Source of the DNA: JAHJFW01 sp038065635
Lineage (GTDB): Bacteria; Patescibacteriota; Patescibacteriia; 2-12-FULL-60-25
Assembly (NCBI GenBank): GCA_038065635.1
Contig: JBBTQP010000053.1
Span: forward strand, 1-32,125
Direction: 5' to 3'
Length of the DNA stretch: 32,125 bases
Made by a program: the position numbers and the translations under genes. This document shows positions 25,088 through 31,345 of the stretch, piece after piece. Every line of letters begins with the position of its first letter. Position 1 is the stretch's first letter. The notes under the pieces are model-generated. The model was not told the origin of the DNA. It searched no databases and saw only the letters and a program-made list of their open reading frames with translations.

Positions 25088-25426
25088 TTATGCTTTTACT
25101 ATCTTTGCGAACACGTTCGGGTAATTCCGCGCGATCTCCGACAGTGACTTTCTGTCGAGTGCGATTCCTCGCTTTTTGAGATCTCCTATGAGTTTTGAGA
25201 AAGTTGTTCCGAGCTTTCTGGCCTCCGCGTTGATTCGGATTTGTTGTAAACCGCGGTTGTTTCGCTTTTTGAGCTTGCGGTCTCGGTATGCGTTGGCACC
25301 CGACTTTGTCGCGGCTACTTTCGCGAGAGTTATTTTTGACTTGCGGCCCCACATCATTCCTTTTGTGCGGGCAAGTATGTTCTTTCGGCGCTTGATGCGG
25401 TGCGTTCCGCGTTTTACTCGTGGCAT
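25088..25426 (-). CDS. rplT: Large ribosomal subunit protein bL20
   Basis: A 112-residue basic protein with the L20 signature: PRVKRGTHRIKRRKNILART, KGMMWGRKSKITLAKVAATK, AYRDRKLKKRNNRGLQQIRI and ALDRKSLSEIARNYPNVFAK. L20 binds 23S rRNA early in assembly, and in other bacteria also represses infC-rpmI-rplT through a leader RNA. No L20 leader is visible upstream of infC here, where tmRNA lies instead. Last gene of the cluster, with a clear terminator. Near-certain. Confidence 0.98.
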   Translation of the reverse strand: MPRVKRGTHRIKRRKNILARTKGMMWGRKSKITLAKVAATKSGANAYRDRKLKKRNNRGLQQIRINAEARKLGTTFSKLIGDLKKRGIALDRKSLSEIARNYPNVFAKIVKA

Positions 25427-25454
25427 ATTTGGTTAAATAAAGTTTGCGCGGATT

Positions 25455-25649
25455 TTAGGAATTCGGCATCGCCTTTCTTATTGTTTTTGAGTACACCTTT
25501 GCAACCTCCTGATCGCGACGCTTTTTTCGTGTGATCTTTCCAGGGTTTCGCGTATTGAAGTGATCTTGTCCGCCGTGGCGTTTCATAAGCTTACCGGTCT
25601 TTGTGATACGGATACGCTTAGAGATTGTTTTGTTGGTCTTGAGTTTCAT
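25455..25649 (-). CDS. rpmI: Large ribosomal subunit protein bL35
   Basis: A 64-residue basic protein: MKLKTNKTISKRIRITKTGK, LMKRHGGQDHFNTRNPGKIT and RKKRRDQEV, the normal L35 pattern. It lies between infC and rplT in the conserved order, 28 bases from rplT and separated from infC by a word-repeat spacer. It has no Shine-Dalgarno sequence; the start is fixed by family length. Confidence 0.97.
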   Translation of the reverse strand: MKLKTNKTISKRIRITKTGKLMKRHGGQDHFNTRNPGKITRKKRRDQEVAKVYSKTIRKAMPNS

Positions 25650-25659
25650 AGAAAGTTTT

Positions 25660-25706
25660 GCAATAGACTTTACGGACTTTATAGACTTTACGGACTTGCG
25701 ACTTAC
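25660..25706. repeat. Word-repeat spacer between infC and rpmI
   Basis: ATAGACTTTACGGACTTTAT and a second copy, AGACTTTACGGACTTG, occupy the gap. The words are those used before mreB (10839-10937). It runs from the infC stop to about ten bases from the rpmI ATG. Confidence 0.7.
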
Positions 25707-26261
25707 CTAGCTTTTTCGTCCTATGATGGCCGAGACGTTTCCGCCCTGGCGCTTCACTTCTTGCTCGGTGTAGAGCGTATAGCTTAGTTCGATTCGATGA
25801 ATAAAATCTTCAATTCGTTTTACCGCGATTTCACCGTGCGCTTTTTCTCTGCCGCGCAAAATGATCTCGATTTTAAGTTTCTGTCCCTCTTTAAGAAAAC
25901 CCAGTGACTGTTCAAGTTTAACGTCTTCGTCGTGAGCTCCCATTTTGACCGACAGGCGGATTCCTTTTACTTCGACTTTTTTAGCGTGCGCTTTTTGGCT
26001 TCGAGATTCCTTATCCTTTTGATATTTGAATGCACCGTAGTCGAGAAGCCGGCAGACCGGTGGTTCCTCTTTTGGAGAAACCTCGACCAGATCGTACTCG
26101 CGTTCGCGGGCCAGATCCAGCGCCTTGGCGATCGGGAGTACTCCGAGGAAAGCTCCTTCATCGTCAATCACCCGGACTTCCGGGCTTTGGATTTGCTGAT
26201 TGACGCGATACTGCGCGCCCATCGGCTTTTGCGGAACTCGCCGCTTGTAGTGAATACGCAT
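25707..26261 (-). CDS. infC: Translation initiation factor IF-3
   Basis: A 184-residue IF-3 with N-terminal domain (QYRVNQQIQSPEVRVIDDEG, YDLVEVSPKEEPPVCRLLDY, GAFKYQKDKE), the lysine-rich linker helix (SRSQKAHAKKVEVKGIRLS) and the C-terminal domain (ILRGREKAHGEIAVKRIEDF). IF-3 binds the 30S subunit, checks initiator tRNA and start codon and prevents early 50S joining. E. coli infC starts with AUU; here it is ATG. The start lies just five A residues behind the encoded CCA of tmRNA, with no terminator or ribosome binding site between, so infC is probably expressed from the tmRNA precursor or as a near-leaderless product. Family sure. Confidence 0.97.
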   Translation of the reverse strand: MRIHYKRRVPQKPMGAQYRVNQQIQSPEVRVIDDEGAFLGVLPIAKALDLAREREYDLVEVSPKEEPPVCRLLDYGAFKYQKDKESRSQKAHAKKVEVKGIRLSVKMGAHDEDVKLEQSLGFLKEGQKLKIEIILRGREKAHGEIAVKRIEDFIHRIELSYTLYTEQEVKRQGGNVSAIIGRKS

Positions 26262-26266
26262 TTTTT

Positions 26267-26706
26267 TGGTGGAGATGGGGGGAGTCGCACCCCCGTCCGG
26301 ATCGTTCTCACAAAACGTTCGTGCACAGGCTTGGTTCGCTCAATTGGTTTCGGCCTACGGCGTTCGAGCGAACGAGAACCGTGAGCCAACATATCCGGCC
26401 TGTCGATCTACTGCGGGATATGAGCGCGTAGATCCGTGTCGCGTGATCTCGCCTAGACGAGATTTTACGCGACGAGCCCGAAATATGACGATCCAATCCG
26501 CGCCGTCGGGCGGCGTAGCGGGGGATCGTGGCTGTAACCCTTAGGCTAGAGCCATTGCGAATGAAGGCACGCGAACCGCCGAAGCGATCGCATTCTTCAC
26601 TCGGGTCAAGACGTTGGCAATTGTCTTTGTTTGAAACGGTTTTACGAGACGTTTCGGCTCGGCCTGCACGTTGTGAAAGAAGCGGCCGTCAAAGCTCGGC
26701 ATCCCC
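26267..26706 (-). ncRNA. ssrA: Transfer-messenger RNA (tmRNA)
   Basis: The RNA runs 26706 to 26267 on the minus strand, about 440 nt, rescuing stalled ribosomes with SmpB. Its 5' end GGGGAUG pairs with CAUCUCC before the encoded ACCA, giving a seven-pair acceptor stem with the G3-U70 pair read by alanyl-tRNA synthetase. The 5' domain has the tmRNA UUUGACGG-type stretch. The T arm is GGGGG/CCCCC around UGCGACU. The tag frame probably resumes at GCC (26613-26611): ANVLTRVKNAIAS then AVRVPSFAMALA and UAA at 26538-26536, about 25 residues; the resume codon is inferred. Pseudoknot-rich sequence follows. SmpB lies directly upstream and infC directly downstream on the same strand. Confidence 0.93.
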
Positions 26707-26711
26707 GTGTT

Positions 26712-26770
26712 GGTAGAATCTGGAATCTAGCGATTAGGATCTAGGTTTTTTCATCCCTAGATACTAGATT
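26712..26770. repeat. Word-repeat hairpin between smpB and tmRNA
   Basis: AGAATCTGGAATCTAGCGAT and GGATCTAGG face CCCTAGATACTAGATTCT across a T-rich loop. It includes the smpB stop codon and the bases where a tmRNA promoter should lie. It may end smpB transcription or be a processing site. Confidence 0.6.
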
Positions 26771-27224
26771 CTTTTCTCACTTCACGTTCAATGTCTCGTT
26801 TTTTGAGTTTTTCGCGCTTATCGTATGATTTACGACCGCGACAAAGCCCAAAAGAGAGCTTGATGTGACGACCGCGAGAATACAACGATAACGGGACCAG
26901 TGTCAATCCTTTTTGTTGTATTTTTCCAATCAAGGAGTTGAGTTCCTGGCGCCGCAAAAGGATTTTTTTATCTCGTGTTGGGTTATAAAAATCCATCTTT
27001 CCCGCCTTGGAATATACGGATACATGCACGCCGATCAGCCATAACTCGTTTCCGCGAAACCCAATATATGATCCTGCCAGCCGTGCGCCGCCATCTCTTA
27101 TGGATTTCACCTCGTGCCCGAGCAGCTCAAGTCCGCCATCGAACGATTCGAGGATATCGTAGTCATGGCGCGCCTTGCGGTTTTCGGCGAACACGGGATT
27201 ATCCGAATGTTTCTTGGAAGTCAT
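26757..27224 (-). CDS. smpB: SsrA-binding protein SmpB
   Basis: About 155 residues. It shows the oligonucleotide-binding barrel of SmpB: VFAENRKARHDYDILESFDG, GLELLGHEVKSIRDGGARLA, SYIGFRGNELWLIGVHVSVY, LLRRQELNSLIGKIQQKGLT and LVPLSLYSRGRHIKLSFGLC. The C-terminal tail (KSYDKREKLKKRDIEREVRK) is the part that mimics mRNA in the 30S decoding channel. It binds tmRNA and delivers it to stalled ribosomes. ATG at 27224 is preferred: it has an extended -10 (TGaGATACT) eight bases upstream, while the frame further upstream to 27281 enters a REP repeat. It lies just ahead of ssrA. Confidence 0.96.
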   Translation of the reverse strand: MTSKKHSDNPVFAENRKARHDYDILESFDGGLELLGHEVKSIRDGGARLAGSYIGFRGNELWLIGVHVSVYSKAGKMDFYNPTRDKKILLRRQELNSLIGKIQQKGLTLVPLSLYSRGRHIKLSFGLCRGRKSYDKREKLKKRDIEREVRKESSI

Positions 27225-27232
27225 TGCAGTAG

Positions 27233-27241
27233 AGTATCTCA
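27233..27241 (-). promoter_or_regulatory. Extended -10 promoter of smpB, leaderless
   Basis: On the minus strand TG, A, GATACT (hexamer at 27233-27238), eight bases before the smpB ATG at 27224. The predicted leader is one to two bases. Confidence 0.55.
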
Positions 27242-27249
27242 TGTTTTCC

Positions 27250-27385
27250 GTCATTGCGAGGAGGCATGTGCGACGTGGCAATCAAGTACCTTGTCATTGC
27301 GAGCCCCAGCAGGGGCGTGGCAATCTAATCAGAGGAAATTTCACTCTTATTAGATTGCCACGTCGTTGCTACTCCTCGCAATGAC
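27250..27385. repeat. REP-like unit plus REPIN-like doublet
   Basis: A single unit (27250-27286) precedes a doublet (27293-27385) with the same arms and nearly the same loop (CAGAGGAAATTTCACTCTT) as the doublet at 6705-6797. It fills the divergent smpB / cysteine-protein gap. Confidence 0.9.
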
Positions 27386-27414
27386 AGGTTTCCTTTCTTC
27401 AAAGGACTATAGCG

Positions 27415-27422
27415 TGTATAAT
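27415..27422 (+). promoter_or_regulatory. -10 element before the cysteine-module gene
   Basis: TG directly followed by TATAAT (27417-27422). Predicted start near 27429, giving a leader of about 22 bases without a ribosome binding site. Confidence 0.6.
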
Positions 27423-27450
27423 AGAAACAAACTCATTTATTATTTTTTTT

Positions 27451-27933
27451 ATGCCATCGGTAAAAACTAAGATTTCTACGAAGACGAGTACGCAAACGAA
27501 GGTACTTGTCGCTACAGTTGCAATGTTAATGTTCGGACTTGCCGCAGTCGGGTACGGATATGGATTCACCTCGTTTAATATAAAGAAAAGCGCGGCCGTA
27601 AAGAGCTTTATCAAGCCGAGTCCCGCGCCTTCGAAAATAGAAGGATGCGCGGCAATAGGAGAGAAGGCGGCTAGTTACGTAATGGGCTGTTGTAATATTA
27701 ATGCGCTCGATCCTGTTTCAGGATACTGCATAAAGAAATCGGGATGCGCAGAGCAGGGTCAGACAGCCGGAAGTTTTATCAGTGGTTGTTGCATGGGTTT
27801 GGAGAACGTTGGTGGAATCTGCAAACAAACGTGTGCCGACTTTTGGGAGAAAGCTGTGTCCGCTGAAAATCCAAGCGGAAAGTGCTGCGCGGATTTGGTA
27901 GTAGACGGCGAAGGAAAGTGCGTAGCTCCGTAA
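27451..27933 (+). CDS. Exported protein with three cysteine modules
   Basis: A 160-residue protein. A basic N-terminus and one hydrophobic helix (VLVATVAMLMFGLAAVGYGY) form a signal anchor. A Pro/Lys spacer then leads to twelve cysteines between 66 and 157, arranged as three modules: C66-x13-CC(80-81)-x11-C93, C99-x13-CC(113-114)-x9-C124, and C128-x16-CC(145-146)-x10-C157. The pattern suggests disulfide-rich knots on the outer face. I do not recognise a family. Twenty-two bases separate it from the AI-2E transporter gene, so cotranscription is likely. Confidence 0.6.
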   Translation: MPSVKTKISTKTSTQTKVLVATVAMLMFGLAAVGYGYGFTSFNIKKSAAVKSFIKPSPAPSKIEGCAAIGEKAASYVMGCCNINALDPVSGYCIKKSGCAEQGQTAGSFISGCCMGLENVGGICKQTCADFWEKAVSAENPSGKCCADLVVDGEGKCVAP

Positions 27934-27955
27934 TTAGCGCGGTTGATAAAAACAC

Positions 27956-28990
27956 ATGTCCAATCACGAACGTACGATTATTGTTAAAACCTCAACGGTG
28001 TTTAAGGTCGTGTTTGTTTTGCTGGCGATGTGGTTCTTGTGGCTTGTGCGAGATGTAATCGCATTGCTTGTGGTCGCGCTGTTTTTGGCGGCGCTTATGC
28101 ATCCTGCTGCGCGATGGGGAGCGGAACGTAGGATTCCGAAGGGCGTGACGGTTCTATTTATCTATCTATTTTTGTTTTCGCTTCTGGCCGCATCCATGGC
28201 GTTGATATTGCCGACCGTGGTACATCAAATCGGGAACCTGTCGAAAACGCTTGGATCATCAATCGTTTCACTTTCTTCAAGCGTGGACAGTCTGCGCGAG
28301 TTTTCCCAACGATACGGACTCGCCGGAAATCTTTCCGTCGGTTTTGCCTCGCTTGAGCAGCAGACCTCTAACGCGGTGGCAGGATTGTTCGATACGCTAA
28401 CGGGATTATTCGGAGGGATAGCAGGATTGATCGTCGTGTTGGTCATGGCGTTCTATATGGTTGTGCAGGAAAAAGAAGCCGTACGAATGTTCCACAGTCT
28501 TGTCCCGGAAAAATATCGCGACATGGCGGCGCGGCTAGTGTCTCAAGTGGAAGTGAAGATCGGCCGTTGGCTTATCGGGCAGCTTACGCTAAGTCTCATA
28601 ATCGGCGTCGCGTACTACATCGGTTTATTGCTGCTCGGCGTGCAGAGCGCCCTTTCGCTCGCCATCTTTTCGGGATTTATGGAGTTTATTCCGTATCTCG
28701 GTCCAATCTTGGGCGGAATCCCAATAGTGCTGGTTGCGTTTAGCGCATCTCCCATACTGGCGGTTTTCGCACTCGGTCTCGTTATCATCATCCAACAACT
28801 TGAAAACCACATCATAGTTCCTAGGGTGATGCAGAAAGCCGTCGGACTCAATCCGATAATCAGTATCACGGCGGTATTGATCGGAGCGAAACTGTTCGGT
28901 ATCGTTGGAGTGCTTCTTGCAATTCCTCTGGCGACTTCGCTCGTAGTGGTCTTGACGGAGATCTACAGGTATTATCAGGAAAAAACTTGA
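27956..28990 (+). CDS. AI-2E family transporter (PerM/TqsA-like permease)
   Basis: A 344-residue polytopic protein with about eight transmembrane helices. N-terminal helices LWLVRDVIALLVVALFLAAL and GVTVLFIYLFLFSLLAASMA precede a soluble helical stretch. The C-terminal block carries the conserved SGFMEFIPYLGPILGGIPIV and IIIQQLENHIIVPRVMQKAV, then IISITAVLIGAKLFGIVGVL. The family is named after AI-2 export by E. coli TqsA but includes permeases and antiporters of unclear substrate, so AI-2 transport is not implied. It probably shares a message with the cysteine-module gene. Family sure. Confidence 0.9.
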   Translation: MSNHERTIIVKTSTVFKVVFVLLAMWFLWLVRDVIALLVVALFLAALMHPAARWGAERRIPKGVTVLFIYLFLFSLLAASMALILPTVVHQIGNLSKTLGSSIVSLSSSVDSLREFSQRYGLAGNLSVGFASLEQQTSNAVAGLFDTLTGLFGGIAGLIVVLVMAFYMVVQEKEAVRMFHSLVPEKYRDMAARLVSQVEVKIGRWLIGQLTLSLIIGVAYYIGLLLLGVQSALSLAIFSGFMEFIPYLGPILGGIPIVLVAFSASPILAVFALGLVIIIQQLENHIIVPRVMQKAVGLNPIISITAVLIGAKLFGIVGVLLAIPLATSLVVVLTEIYRYYQEKT

Positions 28991-29004
28991 AGTTATTAAA
29001 TAAT

Positions 29005-29318
29005 GTCATGCGAGCCCCAGCAGGGGCGCGGCAATCTGATATTTCCGTCATTGCGTAGCCAATAGACAAAAAGGCGTGGCAATCTAATCTCCTCCGTCAT
29101 TGCGAGCCCCAGTAGGGGCGTGGCAATCTTTTGAAGAAAATCATTACTCTGAAAGATTGCCGCGTCGTTGCTACTCCTCGCAATGACAGTTGATTAGATT
29201 GCCACGTCGCACAAGCCTCCTCGCAATGACAGTTGATTAGATTGCCACGTCGCACAAGCCTCCTCGCAATGACAGAGAAGTCAGATTGCCACGTCGTCTG
29301 CTGGCTCCTCGCAATGAC
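29005..29318. repeat. Array of seven REP-like units
   Basis: Direct units at about 29005, 29047 and 29096 are followed by inverted units at about 29152, 29191, 29233 and 29281, to 29318. The 29047 unit has a variant core, GCGTAGCCAATAGACAAAAA. The 29191 and 29233 units are identical tandem copies (TTGATTAGATTGCCACGTCG...). Unit lengths are about 36-42 bases and the spacers are short. No ORF is present. Confidence 0.9.
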
Positions 29319-29324
29319 GAAAAA

Positions 29325-30092
29325 ATGAGCATGGTTATATTCATTCGTTTCCTTCCGTATTTAATTGCTGCACTGGAGGGCGTTGTTTTTGTTCAGCAGA
29401 TTCTGCATCCGTTAAGTTATCCGTGGATTGTGTTCATTGGAGTAGCCGCGCTCCCCGTGGCCGCAGCAGTTATGACTTTTCGGCGCGTTCCTTTCATGGA
29501 TATGCTGGAAAAAATGACGCCGTCGTTCGTACTACTAGCTTCTTTGGCATTCGGTCTTTTGTTGGCGGAAACGAGAATAGCATACGGAGTGATCGTGGTT
29601 CTCTCGATTATGACGACGTTGATTTCTCTCGAATTGTTGTTTACGCTTGCATTCAATCAGACACGTTATCCGGTAAACGCGTTATCTCGTGTGAATATCG
29701 GATACGTTCCAATCGCCATTTGGTACACGGCTGCAACTTCTAGCGGTCTATTGATTTTTTTGCACGTGAGCAAGATTTGGCATCCGGTATTGATGGTTGT
29801 GTTGGGAACGATATTGTTTCGTACCACCGGACACCCTGGAGCGACTCGTCAGCAGAATGCGATATGGACGGCGCTTGGCGCTCTCATAGGGTTGCACGTC
29901 GGTTTACTTGGTCTGTTTTTGCCCGTCGAAATGCCCGTGCACGGATTTATCGCAACTATTGTTCTTTGTTCCGCTTTGCGCGTCAGACGATATATGTATG
30001 ATCCGAAACCGTCCGGTAATCACGCGTGGATTGAGACAGCATCCGCTCTGGTTGCGATTATCGCGGTTCTTTCAACGGCGAAATGGCTGTAG
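29325..30092 (+). CDS. Polytopic membrane protein of unknown function
   Basis: About 255 residues with roughly seven to eight hydrophobic helices (FIRFLPYLIAALEGVVFVQQ, PWIVFIGVAALPVAAAVMTF, SFVLLASLAFGLLLAETRIA, YGVIVVLSIMTTLISLELLF, IGLHVGLLGLFLPVEMP and more). No family recognised. I chose the ATG at 29325 (MSMVIFIRF); the frame upstream lies in REP repeats (PRRLLAPRNDE). The TAG stop is formed by the first bases of the palindrome at 30089. It lies between the AI-2E transporter and the pseudo-HtrA gene. Confidence 0.6.
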   Translation: MSMVIFIRFLPYLIAALEGVVFVQQILHPLSYPWIVFIGVAALPVAAAVMTFRRVPFMDMLEKMTPSFVLLASLAFGLLLAETRIAYGVIVVLSIMTTLISLELLFTLAFNQTRYPVNALSRVNIGYVPIAIWYTAATSSGLLIFLHVSKIWHPVLMVVLGTILFRTTGHPGATRQQNAIWTALGALIGLHVGLLGLFLPVEMPVHGFIATIVLCSALRVRRYMYDPKPSGNHAWIETASALVAIIAVLSTAKWL

Positions 30093-30145
30093 GGGCGCAT
30101 GGTAATGCGCCCGGTACGGGGAGGGCGGGACAAGCCCGCCCCTAC
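30089..30145. repeat. GTAGGGGCG...CGCCCCTAC composite palindrome
   Basis: It begins GTAGGGGCGCATGGTAATGC and ends GGGACAAGCCCGCCCCTAC. Two hairpins (GGGCGCAT/ATGCGCCC and GGGCGGG/CCCGCCC) lie between terminal inverted GTAGGGGCG and CGCCCCTAC. It shares the second hairpin with the copies at 10624 and 16085. It supplies the stop codon of the preceding gene. Confidence 0.8.
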
Positions 30146-30191
30146 GACGGGCGACTGTTCTGTAAATAAACATTCGTGTACCATTAAAGAA

Positions 30192-31340
30192 ATGAAATTT
30201 CTTACGATGCCGGTAAATAGAGTTTTCGAAACAATCCTGCTCGCGATAGTAGCCGGAGGCGCTTCCGGAACGATCGCCGCTTTTATAGTAACTCCTACAA
30301 GAACGATCGTCCGCGATATTACAACGGTGACTTCAACTGTCGCCGTAGCAACGTCAACGGAATCGGCCGAGCCGTCGCTAGTTCGTCTTGAGCCGGAAAT
30401 TCCAAAGCCGCTGATCCCCCCGACGTTCGTGTCTCGACGCGCGAGCCCGGTTTTTTCGTTGTACCGCAAACCCCGCGGAACGGTGCCGGAAGACCGTACG
30501 CTTTCGGAAGATCGCGAACTTGGGCAAGCTGTCGCTTTGACTTCCGACGGTTGGCTGGTGACATCGGCGTCCGTAATCTCGTCGCTTCGGCTTTCGGATA
30601 TTGTAGTGTGGGTGGATGGGAGAAGCGTTCCCGTGGAACGAGCGTTTTTTGACACGATAAATGGAACCGCGTATTTGAAAATACAGGCGAATGATTTGAC
30701 GTCTCCTGCGTTCGGACAAGTCTCCGATCTTTTTGTGGGCTCTGAAACATGGATCGAGAAGCGTGCGTTCGCACTCGAGCCGGGCTTGGTTCTTTCTCTT
30801 CGCGACAATCTTCCTTCCATCAATTCTGTTTCGAGTGAAATAGCGGCTCGTCGCATCCGAGTAAGCGGCATTACTCGCGACAAAGATCGCGGCGCGCCGG
30901 TTTGGAACGCGAAGGGCGCGTTAATCGGTATAGTGGAAAGCGCGACAGGGGAGCCGATCACGATCGTTCCGGTTTCGACTATTTCGGATTCCTTTACTCC
31001 GTTGTTGCAGCAGGGGACTATTTCGCACGCGCTTCTTGGCGTCACGAGCATTGATTTGAGTTCATGGAAAATAGACGGCGATCGTGGAACTTTGCCGTCG
31101 CGCGGATCTTTGATTAAAGAAGTCGTAAAGAAATCTCCGGCAGCTGTCGCGGGTTTGAAAATCGGCGATGTGATTTTGCGCGTTGATCGTGATATCATAG
31201 ACGGGTCGGTTGACTTGGGAGAATTATTGTCCGAGTACCGTCCGCAGAACGCAGTTAATTTCCGCGTACTTCGAAACGGAGAAGAGATCGACGTTTCGGT
31301 TACGCTTGGATCGCACGTCACCAGCGTGCCATTGAAATAA
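30192..31340 (+). CDS. HtrA-like pseudoprotease with PDZ domain
   Basis: About 382 residues. A signal anchor (FETILLAIVAGGASGTIAAF) leads through a Thr/Pro/Glu-rich linker to a trypsin-like fold. The usual HtrA triad is missing: the His motif VVTNAHVV reads VTSASV with Ser127, the Asp motif reads NGTAYLK with Gly158, and GNSGGP reads KDRGAPV with Arg233. A PDZ domain follows (GSLIKEVVKKSPAAVAGLKI, GDVILRVDRDII, DLGELLSEYRPQNAVNFRVL). The fold and PDZ are kept while all three catalytic residues are replaced, so a binding or scaffold role is likelier than proteolysis. I chose the ATG at 30192; the frame upstream to 30099 encodes a repeat. The Wzz-like gene begins five bases after its stop. Confidence 0.78.
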   Translation: MKFLTMPVNRVFETILLAIVAGGASGTIAAFIVTPTRTIVRDITTVTSTVAVATSTESAEPSLVRLEPEIPKPLIPPTFVSRRASPVFSLYRKPRGTVPEDRTLSEDRELGQAVALTSDGWLVTSASVISSLRLSDIVVWVDGRSVPVERAFFDTINGTAYLKIQANDLTSPAFGQVSDLFVGSETWIEKRAFALEPGLVLSLRDNLPSINSVSSEIAARRIRVSGITRDKDRGAPVWNAKGALIGIVESATGEPITIVPVSTISDSFTPLLQQGTISHALLGVTSIDLSSWKIDGDRGTLPSRGSLIKEVVKKSPAAVAGLKIGDVILRVDRDIIDGSVDLGELLSEYRPQNAVNFRVLRNGEEIDVSVTLGSHVTSVPLK

Positions 31341-31345
31341 ATTTT

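Noticed and set aside
25932..26716. Plus-strand open frames across 25932-26716
   Set aside because: They lie over the antisense of infC and tmRNA. The tmRNA acceptor stem, T arm and tag frame on the minus strand explain the sequence.
27225..27281. 19-residue N-terminal extension of SmpB
   Set aside because: It runs into a REP unit and across the extended -10 promoter. The ATG at 27224 gives normal SmpB length.
29005..29318. CRISPR array
   Set aside because: Units are palindromic, occur in both orientations with very short uneven spacers, and recur as singles elsewhere. No cas genes are present.
29286..29324. 13-residue extension of the membrane protein at 29325
   Set aside because: It is translated REP sequence (PRRLLAPRNDE).
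30099..30191. 31-residue N-terminal extension of the HtrA-like protein
   Set aside because: It encodes repeat DNA (GGRDKPAP) and would place the signal anchor far from the N-terminus. The ATG at 30192 fits better.
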